Below, piece by piece: positions 1 through 8,051 of a stretch of 64,000 bases of DNA. How positions within the stretch are numbered: the first letter of the stretch is position 1; every line of letters starts with the position of its first letter. Location of the stretch: the NCBI GenBank assembly GCA_910575075.1, contig CAJTCY010000012.1:1-64000 (forward strand), written 5' to 3'. A program made the translations under genes and the position numbers. A model generated the notes under the pieces. It saw only the letters and a program-made list of their open reading frames with translations, made no database searches and was not told the origin of the DNA. This stretch comes from Lachnospiraceae bacterium. Its GTDB lineage: Bacteria; Bacillota; Clostridia; Lachnospirales; Lachnospiraceae.

Positions 1-294
1 TTTTAGGACAGGTGACGCCAGAATAAAACTTAAATCTTTATACCCCAGTTTTACTACCGCCTCTTAAAAGGTAGTAGTAAAACTAAATATCATCATGTCA
101 CAAAAAAAAAACAACGAATATTAAGTAATTAACATCTTCACTTGCCTAATTGTCCAGCTACTATGTCAGAAAACCTAGCCGTAGCCACCGCTACGCCGTC
201 GTTTGGGAAGCAGAATATTGTATAATTAATTTTTAAATGATTTGACAGATTGATAAATATTTTGATTGAAATTATTCAGTTAGGAGGTATTCTT
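1..294. other. Intergenic region before MarR gene, with a hairpin
   Basis: No gene is supported here. Positions 47-84 form an imperfect hairpin whose left arm AGTTTTACTACC pairs with the right arm at 70-84, which carries a 3-nt bulge. A second short inverted repeat (CGTAGC-cacc-GCTACG) lies near 180-196. TATAAT at 221-226 could be a -10 box but has no good -35. TTTGATTGAAA at 261-271 resembles half of the TTTGA-N-TCAAA operator bound by FabT regulators, which would fit autoregulation; this is weak. Confidence 0.35.
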
Positions 295-741
295 GTGGAA
301 AATTATAATACCATCAATGATGTATTGGTGAAACTGTTTAATGAGATTATGGATATAGAAGAAAAAGCTATCATAACGGAAGAATTCAAGGATATTTCCA
401 ATAATGATATGCATGTCATAGAAGCCATTGGCAAGAACCAGTCAAAAAATATGTCTACCGTGGCAAAGACTTTGTCTGTAACAGTGGGGACTTTGACTAT
501 TGCCATCAATAACCTGGTAAAAAAAGGATATGTAAACCGCGCAAGAAGTGAAGAGGACCGCAGAGTAGTTCTAATTTCTCTTTCGTCAAAAGGGGTGCGC
601 GCCTTTGATCATCATGAAAAATTTCATAATGAGATGATAAAGGCGACACTGGCCGGACTTGATCAGGAGCAGACCAAAGTTTTGGTGAAAGCATTGAAAA
701 ATTTAAGCAGATTTTTCAGAGAATATGGAAAAGATAAATAG
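295..741 (+). CDS. MarR-family regulator, FabT-like
   Basis: Probable DNA-binding repressor of 148 residues. The winged-helix core is visible, with helix-turn-helix around residues 45-75 and the wing motif EEDRRVV followed by LSSKG. The arrangement FKDIS..MH.IE.IGK near the N-terminus and the late HxxFHxxM segment closely resembles streptococcal FabT, which represses fatty-acid synthesis genes in response to acyl-ACP. The start is taken as GTG 295 because AGGAGGT at 282-288 sits ideally before it; the upstream TTG at 250 has no such site. In many Firmicutes this regulator opens the fab operon, but here the next gene is convergent mgtE, so it stands alone on its downstream side. Membership of MarR is near certain; the FabT role is inferred. 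Confidence 0.85.
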   Translation: MENYNTINDVLVKLFNEIMDIEEKAIITEEFKDISNNDMHVIEAIGKNQSKNMSTVAKTLSVTVGTLTIAINNLVKKGYVNRARSEEDRRVVLISLSSKGVRAFDHHEKFHNEMIKATLAGLDQEQTKVLVKALKNLSRFFREYGKDK

Positions 742-757
742 TATAAAACGTAAACCC

Positions 758-2155
758 TTATACAGAAATATGCAGCACGATAGTGGCAATTTTAAAATAC
801 AGAAGGGTGGAACAGATATCTACAATGGTTGATATTAACGGAGCCGCCATCAGTGCAGGATCCAGATGAATATGTTCGGCAACCAGCGGCAGACTGCAGC
901 CGATAAATTTGGAAAGAATGATAACTGCTATCAGAGAGAGGCCAATAATGGCTGCCATCTGCAGATCTCCATACTGAATATAAATGCGCAGTCCATTTAC
1001 GATGGCAAGAACAACACTCACCAATATTGCCACACGGAATTCTTTAAAAATAACCCGAAAAATATCTTTAAACTTAATTTCATCCAGAGAGAGTCCTCGA
1101 ATCATCAAAGTAGAACTCTGGGAACCACAATTGCCTCCAGTTCCTGTAAGCATAGGGATAAAGGATACCAGAAGAGGATACAATTTAAAAGACTCCTGAT
1201 AATGGGTGATGATGGAACCGCTGACGGTGGCAGAAAGCATCAGAAACAGGAGCCAGCCAATACGGCTCTTGGCATGGGAAAAAACAGAAGTGTTAAAATA
1301 ACTGTCTTCTGTTGGGGTCATAGCTGCCATTTTAGTAATATCTTCTGTATTTTCTTCCTGCATAACGTCCATAGCATCGTCAAAGGTGACGATTCCTACC
1401 AGACGTTCTTCCCTGTCTACTACGGGAATCGCAAGAAAATCATATTTATTGAAAATTTTTGCAACTTCTTCTTTATCTTCATGAGTGTCCACATAAATAA
1501 CATTGGTTTCCATAATATCTTCAATCTGCATGGAATCTTCTGCCATCAGCAGGTCTTTTACAGATACCATACCGATCAGTCTGCGGTTTTCTGTCACATA
1601 ACAGGTATAGATCGTTTCTTTATCCACGGCTGTATGGCGAATACGGCTGATGGCTGCACCTACAGTCATTTCCTTTTTTATATTCACATACTCGATGGTC
1701 ATAAGGCTGCCAGCGCTGTCTTTGGGATAATTGAGGATCTGGTTAATCATTTTTCTTGTTTCTTCATCTGTGTTGCGGAGTATACGGGCAACCACATTTG
1801 CTGGCATTTCTTCAATCATATCTACAGTATCATCCAGAAAAATATCATCCATTACCTGACGAAGTTCGCGGTCTGTAAGGGTATTTATCAAAGTTTTCTG
1901 CATGTCTCTGCTCATATAGGAAAAAGTTTCTGCAGCTTCTTCCTTGGGAAGAAGGCGGTATAAAAGAGGAATTTCCTTGTTATCAATTTCGTCAAACAGA
2001 AGGGCGATATCAGCGGCATTCAAGTTGTTCAGCATTTGCCTTAACAGAGAATATTTCCGTTCAGAAAGCATTCCTTCTGCCAGTTCCTGAATTTCTTCCA
2101 TTTCCATATCAACAAAATCCAGTTCTTCCAAGTTAATGTTATCAAATTTTCCCAT
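758..2155 (-). CDS. mgtE: Magnesium transporter MgtE
   Basis: Mg2+ channel/transporter of 465 residues, a usual length for the family. In order it shows an acidic MgtE N-terminal superhelical domain (about 20-130), two CBS domains (about 135-260, including GIVTFDD at the end) that sense intracellular Mg2+, and a C-terminal membrane domain of about five helices containing the family signature TGTGGNCGSQSS (about residues 338-350). It acts in the cytoplasmic membrane as a dimer. The start at 2155 is supported by GGAGGGA on the minus strand just upstream. It converges on the MarR gene with a 16-bp gap and diverges from the DUF885 gene. No M-box riboswitch could be recognised in the roughly 200-bp leader. 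Confidence 0.96.
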   Translation of the reverse strand: MGKFDNINLEELDFVDMEMEEIQELAEGMLSERKYSLLRQMLNNLNAADIALLFDEIDNKEIPLLYRLLPKEEAAETFSYMSRDMQKTLINTLTDRELRQVMDDIFLDDTVDMIEEMPANVVARILRNTDEETRKMINQILNYPKDSAGSLMTIEYVNIKKEMTVGAAISRIRHTAVDKETIYTCYVTENRRLIGMVSVKDLLMAEDSMQIEDIMETNVIYVDTHEDKEEVAKIFNKYDFLAIPVVDREERLVGIVTFDDAMDVMQEENTEDITKMAAMTPTEDSYFNTSVFSHAKSRIGWLLFLMLSATVSGSIITHYQESFKLYPLLVSFIPMLTGTGGNCGSQSSTLMIRGLSLDEIKFKDIFRVIFKEFRVAILVSVVLAIVNGLRIYIQYGDLQMAAIIGLSLIAVIILSKFIGCSLPLVAEHIHLDPALMAAPLISTIVDICSTLLYFKIATIVLHISV

Positions 2156-2233
2156 AGGAATCCCTCCTTTTTCTAATCATTCTTCTTACGAAATGGTGAG
2201 GCGCCGCACCGGCATAAAAAACAAAGCATAAAT

Positions 2234-2262
2234 ATTTTATCATACCTGATATGAAATTCCAA
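2234..2262 (-). promoter_or_regulatory. Candidate sigma-A promoter for mgtE
   Basis: On the minus strand TTGGAA (2262-2257) is followed after 17 bp by TAAAAT (2239-2234). It lies about 80 bp upstream of the mgtE start, in a position suited to a short leader. Between it and the gene is a GC-rich palindrome, GGTGAGGCGCCGCACC (2195-2210), that could fold in the leader. Confidence 0.4.
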
Positions 2263-2355
2263 TAAATTTTACAGATACAGACAAAGTCTGATGGTCTAAG
2301 TCCCAAAAATGCCACATAAACATAGAGAAAACATAGCAAAAAGCAGGTATCTGTA

Positions 2356-4104
2356 ATGAAAAAGCATTTTGTTAAATTTTTGCCAGTTTTTCTGTCAATT
2401 ATTCTTTGTTTTGAGGCAGGCTGTGCAGGTCATCTGGGCAATAGCCAGACGCAGCAGGCGTTTACAGAATACACAGATCAGGTTTTTCGGTCAGAAGTGT
2501 CCGCGAACACGTTAAATATGCATTACACTCTGGCACATCCGGAAAAATACGGAATTTCTCAGTATAAGGTTACATATGGAACAATTTCTCAAAAATCAGA
2601 AGAAGAAAATGCGGTCATTCTGGAAAACTGGAAGAAAAAGTTAAAAAGTTTTAAAAAGAAAGAACTTACAGTCTCTCAGCAGATGACCTATGATATTATG
2701 ATTGATTATATTGAAAATGAACTGGAGTCTTTGGGCACAGATGCTTATGATGAAATTTTGCGTCCAAGCACAGGGTTCCAGTCACAGCTTCCAGTTCTGC
2801 TTGCAGAGTATACCTTTTATGATGAACAGGATATACAGGATTATCTGAAATTAATCGCCTGTACGCCAGATTTTTTTCGCCAGATTATAGAAGCGGAAAA
2901 GAAAAAATCGGAAAAGGGATTATTTATGGCTGATTTTGCAGTGGATGATATTGTACGTCAATGCAATAATTTTACACAAGATCCGCAAAATAATTATCTC
3001 TTATCCACATTTGACAGCAGAATCGATAAGATGCAGGAGAATCTGTCAACAGAAAAGACAGAGGCGTATAAAACACAGAATCGTCAGCTTGTTCTGGGGC
3101 AGTTAATTCCGGCATACCAGGTCATGGCCCAGGAGATAGGCGCTTTAAAGGGAAATGGAAAAAACAGCGGAGGGCTGTGCGGATTGCCGGGGGGAAAAGA
3201 ATATTATCAATATCTCGTCAGAGACGTGACGGGTTCTGATTTGACAGTGAAGGAAATGCAGAAGCAGACAAAAATAAAACGCGATCAAGATTTGAAGGAT
3301 CTGACGAAACTGGCGGCAAAAAATTCAGATATCAGTGAAAAATGCAGCAATTATCAGCTTCCTACTGAAGATCCGGAATTGATATTAGAGGATCTGCAGG
3401 AGAAAATGAAAGAGGATTTTCCAAAGGCGCCAGACGTAGGATATACTGTAAAATCAGTGCATCCTTCTCTGGAAGAATATACAGCTCCGGCCTTTTACTT
3501 GACGCCGCCTATTGATGACATTTCACAGAACTGCATTTATATCAATCAGTCGAAAGGCGACGAGAAAATGAAACTCTATACGACCATTGCACATGAAGGG
3601 TTTCCGGGGCATTTATATCAAAATGTGATGGAACGCAGCAATGGGCTTTCACCTGTCCGCAGTCTCTTTGGGAGCAGCGGTTATTCAGAAGGATGGGCGA
3701 CTTATGTGGAAATGCAGTCTTTTTATTACGCTGATGTGGATGCGAAGGTAGCAGCCTATCTGCAGAAAAATCAGTCGGCACTGTTAAGTCTTTATGCGAC
3801 TGCAGATATGGGTATTCATTACGACGGATGGACGCTGAAAGATGCGGTAGATTTTTTTGGAGGGTTCCAGATTACAGATAAGCAGGTGATAAAACAAATT
3901 TATCAGCTTATAATAGAGGAACCAGCTCATTACCTGAAATATTATATAGGGTATCTGGAGTTTTTAAACCTCAAAAACTACGCTATGAAAAAATACGGAG
4001 ATGATTTCAGCAATTATAAATTTCACGGTGCGCTGATGAAGATGGGTCCCGCGCCTTTTTCTATCTTAAAAAAGTATCTGCCGAAGTACTGGAATGTGGA
4101 GTAA
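2356..4104 (+). CDS. DUF885-family lipoprotein, putative metallopeptidase
   Basis: Exported protein of 582 residues. The N-terminus is a hydrophobic signal with cysteine in EAGC at about residue 23; the -3 residue is Glu, so lipobox quality is poor and lipoprotein status is probable, not certain. The C-terminal half carries the DUF885 signature: TIAHEGFPGHLYQ (H413, E414, H419 region) and later SEGWATYVE, the typical zinc-peptidase-like HExxxGH plus downstream Glu pattern. DUF885 proteins are thought to be metallopeptidases, but their substrates are mostly unknown. It is a single-gene unit: mgtE diverges on the left and a minus-strand pair converges on the right. The start ATG 2356 has only a weak upstream AGCAGGT. 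Enzyme class is inferred from family motifs. Confidence 0.88.
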   Translation: MKKHFVKFLPVFLSIILCFEAGCAGHLGNSQTQQAFTEYTDQVFRSEVSANTLNMHYTLAHPEKYGISQYKVTYGTISQKSEEENAVILENWKKKLKSFKKKELTVSQQMTYDIMIDYIENELESLGTDAYDEILRPSTGFQSQLPVLLAEYTFYDEQDIQDYLKLIACTPDFFRQIIEAEKKKSEKGLFMADFAVDDIVRQCNNFTQDPQNNYLLSTFDSRIDKMQENLSTEKTEAYKTQNRQLVLGQLIPAYQVMAQEIGALKGNGKNSGGLCGLPGGKEYYQYLVRDVTGSDLTVKEMQKQTKIKRDQDLKDLTKLAAKNSDISEKCSNYQLPTEDPELILEDLQEKMKEDFPKAPDVGYTVKSVHPSLEEYTAPAFYLTPPIDDISQNCIYINQSKGDEKMKLYTTIAHEGFPGHLYQNVMERSNGLSPVRSLFGSSGYSEGWATYVEMQSFYYADVDAKVAAYLQKNQSALLSLYATADMGIHYDGWTLKDAVDFFGGFQITDKQVIKQIYQLIIEEPAHYLKYYIGYLEFLNLKNYAMKKYGDDFSNYKFHGALMKMGPAPFSILKKYLPKYWNVE

Positions 4105-4242
4105 CGTATTTCTCTTCAGCTCTTCTGGCTGGCAAGATGATTCTTGAGAATGAAAAGATTTGTGCGGAAGCGCCCCTTCCAGGTCAGTTTCTTTCTGGGA
4201 AATTGGATATTAAAAACGAAAATTAAAGATTATTTTCAGATG

Positions 4243-4274
4243 AAAAAAGAACTGCTGCAAGATTGCAGCAGTTC
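4243..4274 (-). terminator. Rho-independent terminator of the 4.3-4.9 kb minus-strand pair
   Basis: A perfect inverted repeat, GAACTGCTGCAA at 4249-4260 pairing with 4263-4274 around a 2-nt centre, is followed on the minus strand by six Ts (4248-4243). It lies about 40 nt past the stop of the DUF2085 gene. Confidence 0.85.
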
Positions 4275-4314
4275 CTGCCATTATTCCTTGTATGCGGAAA
4301 TGCATCAATTATTA

Positions 4315-4728
4315 TCAGCCGCCAAGGGATTTTATCATATGTTCTACAGAAGCAGGATCTGCGCCAAACATCTTCAAGATCATGCCTGCAGTCCAGATGC
4401 AGAATCGGCGGAGATATAAAAATGCAAAAATAAATGCGATTCCAAATAAGATTCCTGTTATCAGCCTGCGGATATTTCCGCTTTCATAAGATGTCAGTCT
4501 CTGCAGAAATCCGTCAAAAATGAGCGGAATCATCATCACCAAAACAATCTCAAATCTGGGACAGCCCCAGAAAAAAGCAATAGGTATTCCAAGAATGATA
4601 CCAATTAATTCGCCGGTGCATCGTGCACAGATCGGAAATTGTTTTCCTCTGAAATAGAAAGATCTGTCTGGTCTGGCATGGCATCCAAAAAAAATCCGCA
4701 GGAATTTTCCTATTTTAGAGTGCACCAA
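4315..4728 (-). CDS. DUF2085 small membrane protein
   Basis: Protein of about 137 residues with the DUF2085 signature: CHARPDRSFYF near residue 16 and FPICARCTGELIG near residue 31, followed by two or three hydrophobic helices. Members are predicted inner-membrane proteins of unknown function; the conserved Cys/His pattern suggests metal or redox chemistry, but this is not established. It starts inside the upstream gene: either TTG at 4728, preceded by GCAGGA on the minus strand, or the next codon GTG at 4725. The 14-bp overlap suggests translational coupling. Confidence 0.8.
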   Translation of the reverse strand: MVHSKIGKFLRIFFGCHARPDRSFYFRGKQFPICARCTGELIGIILGIPIAFFWGCPRFEIVLVMMIPLIFDGFLQRLTSYESGNIRRLITGILFGIAFIFAFLYLRRFCIWTAGMILKMFGADPASVEHMIKSLGG

Positions 4729-4936
4729 GTGCCAGTCCTGCAGCGCCGAGGATTACAAAATAAATAATGTAGAATACAACTGAAAGAATTACACTTACAA
4801 GTGCACCAATTCCAGCAGCTTTTGCAGTCTTAGGTTTCTGATCTTTCCATACCAGGAATAATATCAAACCAACAACTGGAATACAGCATCCTAACAATCC
4901 CCATAAAAATCCGCCATTATCGTTGTTATTTTCCAT
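4715..4936 (-). CDS. Small two-helix membrane protein
   Basis: Protein of 73 residues with a short polar N-terminus (MENNNDNGG), a first hydrophobic helix containing GCCIPVVGLILF, a basic loop (WKDQKPKTAKAAG) and a second hydrophobic helix to the end. This looks like the C-terminal half of common clostridial zinc-ribbon membrane proteins but lacks a zinc ribbon. Function unknown. The start is well supported by GGAGAG seven nt upstream on the minus strand. It overlaps the DUF2085 gene by 14 bp and a strong promoter lies 70 bp upstream, so the two form an operon. Confidence 0.75.
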   Translation of the reverse strand: MENNNDNGGFLWGLLGCCIPVVGLILFLVWKDQKPKTAKAAGIGALVSVILSVVFYIIYFVILGAAGLALGAL

Positions 4937-5002
4937 TTTTCAACTCTCCTAACTTTGTTAAAATATTTTGAAGTTTATAAATTTTTTATAAACTCTTGCT
5001 TT

Positions 5003-5031
5003 ATTATGCCAGAAAATGTCGAATTTGTCAA
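5003..5031 (-). promoter_or_regulatory. Strong sigma-A promoter for the small membrane protein operon
   Basis: On the minus strand a consensus TTGACA (5031-5026) is followed after exactly 17 bp by CATAAT (5008-5003). The end of family A repeat copy 1 lies exactly 13 bp upstream of the -35. Confidence 0.8.
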
Positions 5032-5044
5032 TATAACTCAACTT

Positions 5045-5198
5045 TTTGAGTTTCCCTATTTTTAACAACAACCGAGATTTTAGTACCAAAAGGTCTTGCT
5101 GCCTTTGGCAGCATAGACATCTTGCACAAAAAGTGTTTCCATCACTTTGTGCTGGAAACCTTTTGGTACTATAAAGCCAAAAAATACAGAAACCAAAA
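5045..5198. repeat. Family A palindromic element, copy 1 (internally deleted)
   Basis: About 154 bp. It shares long stretches with copies at 18476 and 61151, including GTACCAAAAGGTCTTGCTGC and the reverse of GTACCAAAAGG near the other end. It lacks about 40 bp of the central part found in the other two. The TTTGAGTTTCCC terminus is intact at 5045; the other terminus has decayed (ATACAGAAACC). No clear target duplication survives. It begins 14 nt after the rsmI stop on the minus strand, so its hairpin may also help end that transcript. Confidence 0.85.
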
Positions 5199-5211
5199 CG
5201 CAAGTCTGTTT

Positions 5212-6057
5212 CTAATTCTTTTCCAGCAGCATAGCATATACTTGGCGCTTGGAAATTCCCCGGTCTTTTGCCACCAGTTTCATGGCTTCTTTCCGTGAAA
5301 TTCCCTGGCTTTCATATATAATCATATGCTCAGTAAGAGAGATTGATTCCCAGTTTTGCTGTTGTTCTTCTTTGATTTCTTCCAGGCTCTTTCCTTGAAT
5401 GACAAGAACAAATTCCCCTTTTGGTTCTTGTTCCTGGTAGTAAGCTAAGGCGGCGGAAATGGTTGTGGCAAAGGCTGTCTCAAATTTCTTGGTAAGCTCT
5501 CGGCAGAGAGTAATTTTCCGGTCGCCCAGCGCTTGATATAATTCTTCCAGTGTTTTTTCAAGATGGTGGGGGGCTTCATAGAGGATGATGGTACGAGTCT
5601 CTGATTCCAGGGAAGAAAGGATAGCGGAACGTTCCTTTTTATTTCTGGGAAGAAACGCTTCAAAGGCAAAACGCCTGGTAGGAAGCCCTGACAGCGTCAG
5701 GGCGGTAATGCAGGCTGCAGGCCCTGGCAGAGAGGTGACTTCAATGCCGGATTGATAGCAAATGCGGACGAATTCTTCGCCTGGATCAGAGATACCAGGA
5801 GTTCCGGCATCTGTAATCAAGGCAATATTCTGGCCAGAACGCATTTTTTCCACAAGTTGGTACGCTTTATCAAATTTATTGAATTCATGGTAGCTGGTCA
5901 TAGGGGTTTTAATTTCAAAATGGTTCAAAAGTTTCAGGGAATTGCGGGTGTCTTCCGCAGCAATTAAATCTACTTCCTGCAGGGTGCGCAGTACCCGCAG
6001 GGTAATATCTTCCAGATTTCCAATTGGGGTAGCGCACAAATATAATCTGCCTTGCAT
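5212..6057 (-). CDS. rsmI: 16S rRNA (cytidine(1402)-2'-O)-methyltransferase
   Basis: Ribosome-modifying SAM-dependent enzyme that 2'-O-methylates C1402 in the 16S decoding centre. At 281 residues it has the normal length. The tetrapyrrole-methylase fold is recognised from the N-terminal LYLCATPIGNLEDIT, then AAEDTRNSLKLL, ITDAGTPGISDPGEE and LPGPAACITALTLSGLP. The C-terminus ends with the short helical RsmI extension (SRKEAMKLVAKDRGISKRQVY). The start has AGGAAAGGA upstream on the minus strand. It is the last gene of the yaaR-holB-ricT-trmN-rsmI cluster, separated from the trmN gene only by a family B repeat. Confidence 0.97.
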   Translation of the reverse strand: MQGRLYLCATPIGNLEDITLRVLRTLQEVDLIAAEDTRNSLKLLNHFEIKTPMTSYHEFNKFDKAYQLVEKMRSGQNIALITDAGTPGISDPGEEFVRICYQSGIEVTSLPGPAACITALTLSGLPTRRFAFEAFLPRNKKERSAILSSLESETRTIILYEAPHHLEKTLEELYQALGDRKITLCRELTKKFETAFATTISAALAYYQEQEPKGEFVLVIQGKSLEEIKEEQQQNWESISLTEHMIIYESQGISRKEAMKLVAKDRGISKRQVYAMLLEKN

Positions 6058-6085
6058 AATAAATCCTTTCCTCTTAAATGAATAA

Positions 6086-6368
6086 TAGGCAATTGGGAAA
6101 ATAATAAATTATCAAAATTTCATATACAATTTATACAATTGTACTTAAATATTTTATTCATATAAACGCACAAAATGCAGAACGTACCAAACATTCCAAT
6201 GAGCCTTTTACTACAAAAACCATGTTCAGCAAAGGCTTCCATGGTTTTTAAGTCTCATTTCCATGGTACTAAATGCATTTTTTAGCGTTTATATGATAAA
6301 ATATTTTTTCTCAAATTTTTTGAATTGTATATGAAATTCGTAAAACTATTGAGTTTCGCAATTGCCTA
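6086..6368. repeat. Family B palindromic element, copy 1, with 11-bp target duplication
   Basis: A 283-bp element bounded by TAGGCAATT and its inverse AATTGCCTA. It is flanked on both sides by a perfect direct repeat TAAATGAATAA (6075-6085 and 6369-6379), as expected for a target-site duplication. The interior is an imperfect palindrome: TTTATACAATTG and GAATTGTATA near the ends, ACGCACAAAATGCA opposite TGCATTTTTTAGCGT. It has no coding capacity and sits between two genes of one operon. Copy 2 lies at 28189-28474. Confidence 0.92.
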
Positions 6369-6381
6369 TAAATGAATAAAG

Positions 6382-7119
6382 TCAATATCCGTAAATGTCA
6401 TAAATTTCATCTGTATATTTTCCCGGTTCTTTATAGACAATCAGTGGTTTTTCCACAGTAATTCGGGGATTGCCCCCTCGAAGCCCTTCCAGCAGTACCA
6501 TATTCGGCTCTTTGTCCACAAAAGGGTGTACGAGCTGCATCCGTTTTGGCTCTATGCCATATTGATGCATCAGCACCATAATTTCTGTCAGCCGAAAAGG
6601 ACGGTGTACCATATAAAAGCGTCCCTGAGGTTTTAAAAGCTTTGCACTTTCCCGAATCACATCCTCCAGGCTGCAGAGGATTTCATGACGGGCAATGGCT
6701 TTTGCCTCATTGGCATTGGTTAACCCGTGTTGTCCGGTCATATAGGGAGGGTTTGTGGTGACTACATGAAAAGAAGATGCTCCAAAGCGCCTGGAAGCAT
6801 CTTTAATATCTCCGATTTCAATATTGATTTTATTTTCAAGTTTGTTATACATGACACTGCGTTTTGCCATGTCCGCACTTTCCGGCTGAATTTCCAGTCC
6901 AGTAAAATGTTTGCCGGAAGTCTTTGCCTCCAGAAGAATGGGAATAATTCCAGTTCCAGTGCCCAGATCTAAAACAGTTTCCTCCGGCTTTACCCGCACA
7001 AAACCGGACAAAAGAACTGCATCCATGCCAAAACAAAACTTTGCGGGATTCTGGATAATAAAATATCCGTTGCGGTGCAGTTCGTCCAGTCTTTCATTTT
7101 CTAATAATTCTACAGACAT
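6382..7119 (-). CDS. TrmN6-type tRNA adenine-N6-methyltransferase (YabB family)
   Basis: SAM-dependent methyltransferase of about 245 residues (COG4123 type), probably modifying A37 of a tRNA. It shows the SAM-binding motif VLDLGTGTGIIPILL and the amino-methyltransferase catalytic motif NPPYMTGQ. An ATG at 7131 gives four more residues, but GGGAGAG lies between it and the ATG at 7119 and is correctly spaced for the latter, so 7119 is preferred. It follows ricT closely, as in the Bacillus yabB neighbourhood. The exact tRNA target is inferred from the family. Confidence 0.9.
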   Translation of the reverse strand: MSVELLENERLDELHRNGYFIIQNPAKFCFGMDAVLLSGFVRVKPEETVLDLGTGTGIIPILLEAKTSGKHFTGLEIQPESADMAKRSVMYNKLENKINIEIGDIKDASRRFGASSFHVVTTNPPYMTGQHGLTNANEAKAIARHEILCSLEDVIRESAKLLKPQGRFYMVHRPFRLTEIMVLMHQYGIEPKRMQLVHPFVDKEPNMVLLEGLRGGNPRITVEKPLIVYKEPGKYTDEIYDIYGY

Positions 7120-7139
7120 AAACTCTCCCATGTGGTAAA

Positions 7140-8048
7140 TCAGTGGGTATCGTCAATTTTAGATCTGCCTTTATCTTCTAAGGCAGATAACTCCTTAAGC
7201 TCTTCCGGAGAAAGTTTTGCGTGGTCCTTTCTGCGTTTGGGCTTGAAACGAAGCTGATCAATTTTGTACTCACGGATTTCTTTTTCATCATCAATCTCCA
7301 CAATAATCTTCACTGTCTGCCGCAGGACGTTGACACTGTGGACTTCACCTTTTAATTTGTCGCTGGTAGTGACAAAGTCTCCCACATTCGGAAGGCGGCT
7401 GTTCAGATATTCGTATGTTTCTTCTTCATTTTTAAGACAGCACATCAGTCTGCCGCATACGCCGGAAATCTTGGAAGGGTTCAGGGACAAATTTTGTTCT
7501 TTGGCCATCTTAATAGATACTGGAGCAAATTCTGACAAAAAGGTATTGCAGCAGAGAGGCCTGCCGCAGATACCGATTCCTCCTAAAATTTTTGTTTCGT
7601 CTCTTACTCCGATCTGGCGGAGCTCGATACGGGTGCGGAAAACAGCGGCAAGATCTTTTACCAGCTCACGAAAATCAATTCGTCCGTCGGCTGTAAAGTA
7701 AAACAGAAGTTTATTATTGTCAAAGGTGTATTCTGCGTCTACCAGTTTCATTTCCATGCTGCGTTTTTGAATTTTATCGAGGCAGATCTCAAAAGCTTCC
7801 TTTTCTTTCTGCCGGTTTTTTTCTTCTGTCTTTTCATCTTCTGGTGTAGCAATACGGATAACGGGTTTTAAGGGCTGAATTACCTTTTCCTCTGACAGCT
7901 CTTTGGGAGCAATCATTACGGTACCGAATTCTATACCTCGTGCTGTCTCTACAATCACGTGGCTGCCCAGGGTAATATCAAAATTTCTGGGGTCAAAATA
8001 ATAAATTTTTCCGGCTGTGCGGAATCTGACTCCAACTACTTTTATCAT
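7140..8048 (-). CDS. ricT: PSP1-domain protein RicT (YaaT)
   Basis: Protein of 302 residues with the PSP1 domain and the two conserved cysteine clusters CGRPLCC and CGRLMCC. In Bacillus RicT joins RicA and RicF in the iron-sulfur Y-complex that affects RNase Y specificity, sporulation and competence. Whether the partners exist in this genome cannot be seen here. The C-terminus is charged and unstructured. It starts 3 bp downstream of the holB stop, so holB and ricT are co-translated or nearly so; this adjacency is widely conserved in Firmicutes. Confidence 0.95.
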   Translation of the reverse strand: MIKVVGVRFRTAGKIYYFDPRNFDITLGSHVIVETARGIEFGTVMIAPKELSEEKVIQPLKPVIRIATPEDEKTEEKNRQKEKEAFEICLDKIQKRSMEMKLVDAEYTFDNNKLLFYFTADGRIDFRELVKDLAAVFRTRIELRQIGVRDETKILGGIGICGRPLCCNTFLSEFAPVSIKMAKEQNLSLNPSKISGVCGRLMCCLKNEEETYEYLNSRLPNVGDFVTTSDKLKGEVHSVNVLRQTVKIIVEIDDEKEIREYKIDQLRFKPKRRKDHAKLSPEELKELSALEDKGRSKIDDTH

Positions 8049-8051
8049 GTT

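Noticed and set aside
866-1963. 365-codon open frame antisense to mgtE
   Set aside because: Composition is Cys/His-rich and unlike a real protein, there is no SD, and it lies fully within a confident gene.
2156-2355. M-box magnesium riboswitch before mgtE
   Set aside because: GGTGAGGC at 2195 resembles part of the M-box, but it is on the strand opposite to mgtE and continues as a simple palindrome. No further M-box helices could be found.
4144-4489. Plus-strand frames of 91 and 65 codons
   Set aside because: They overlap the minus-strand DUF2085 gene and its terminator and have no recognisable content.
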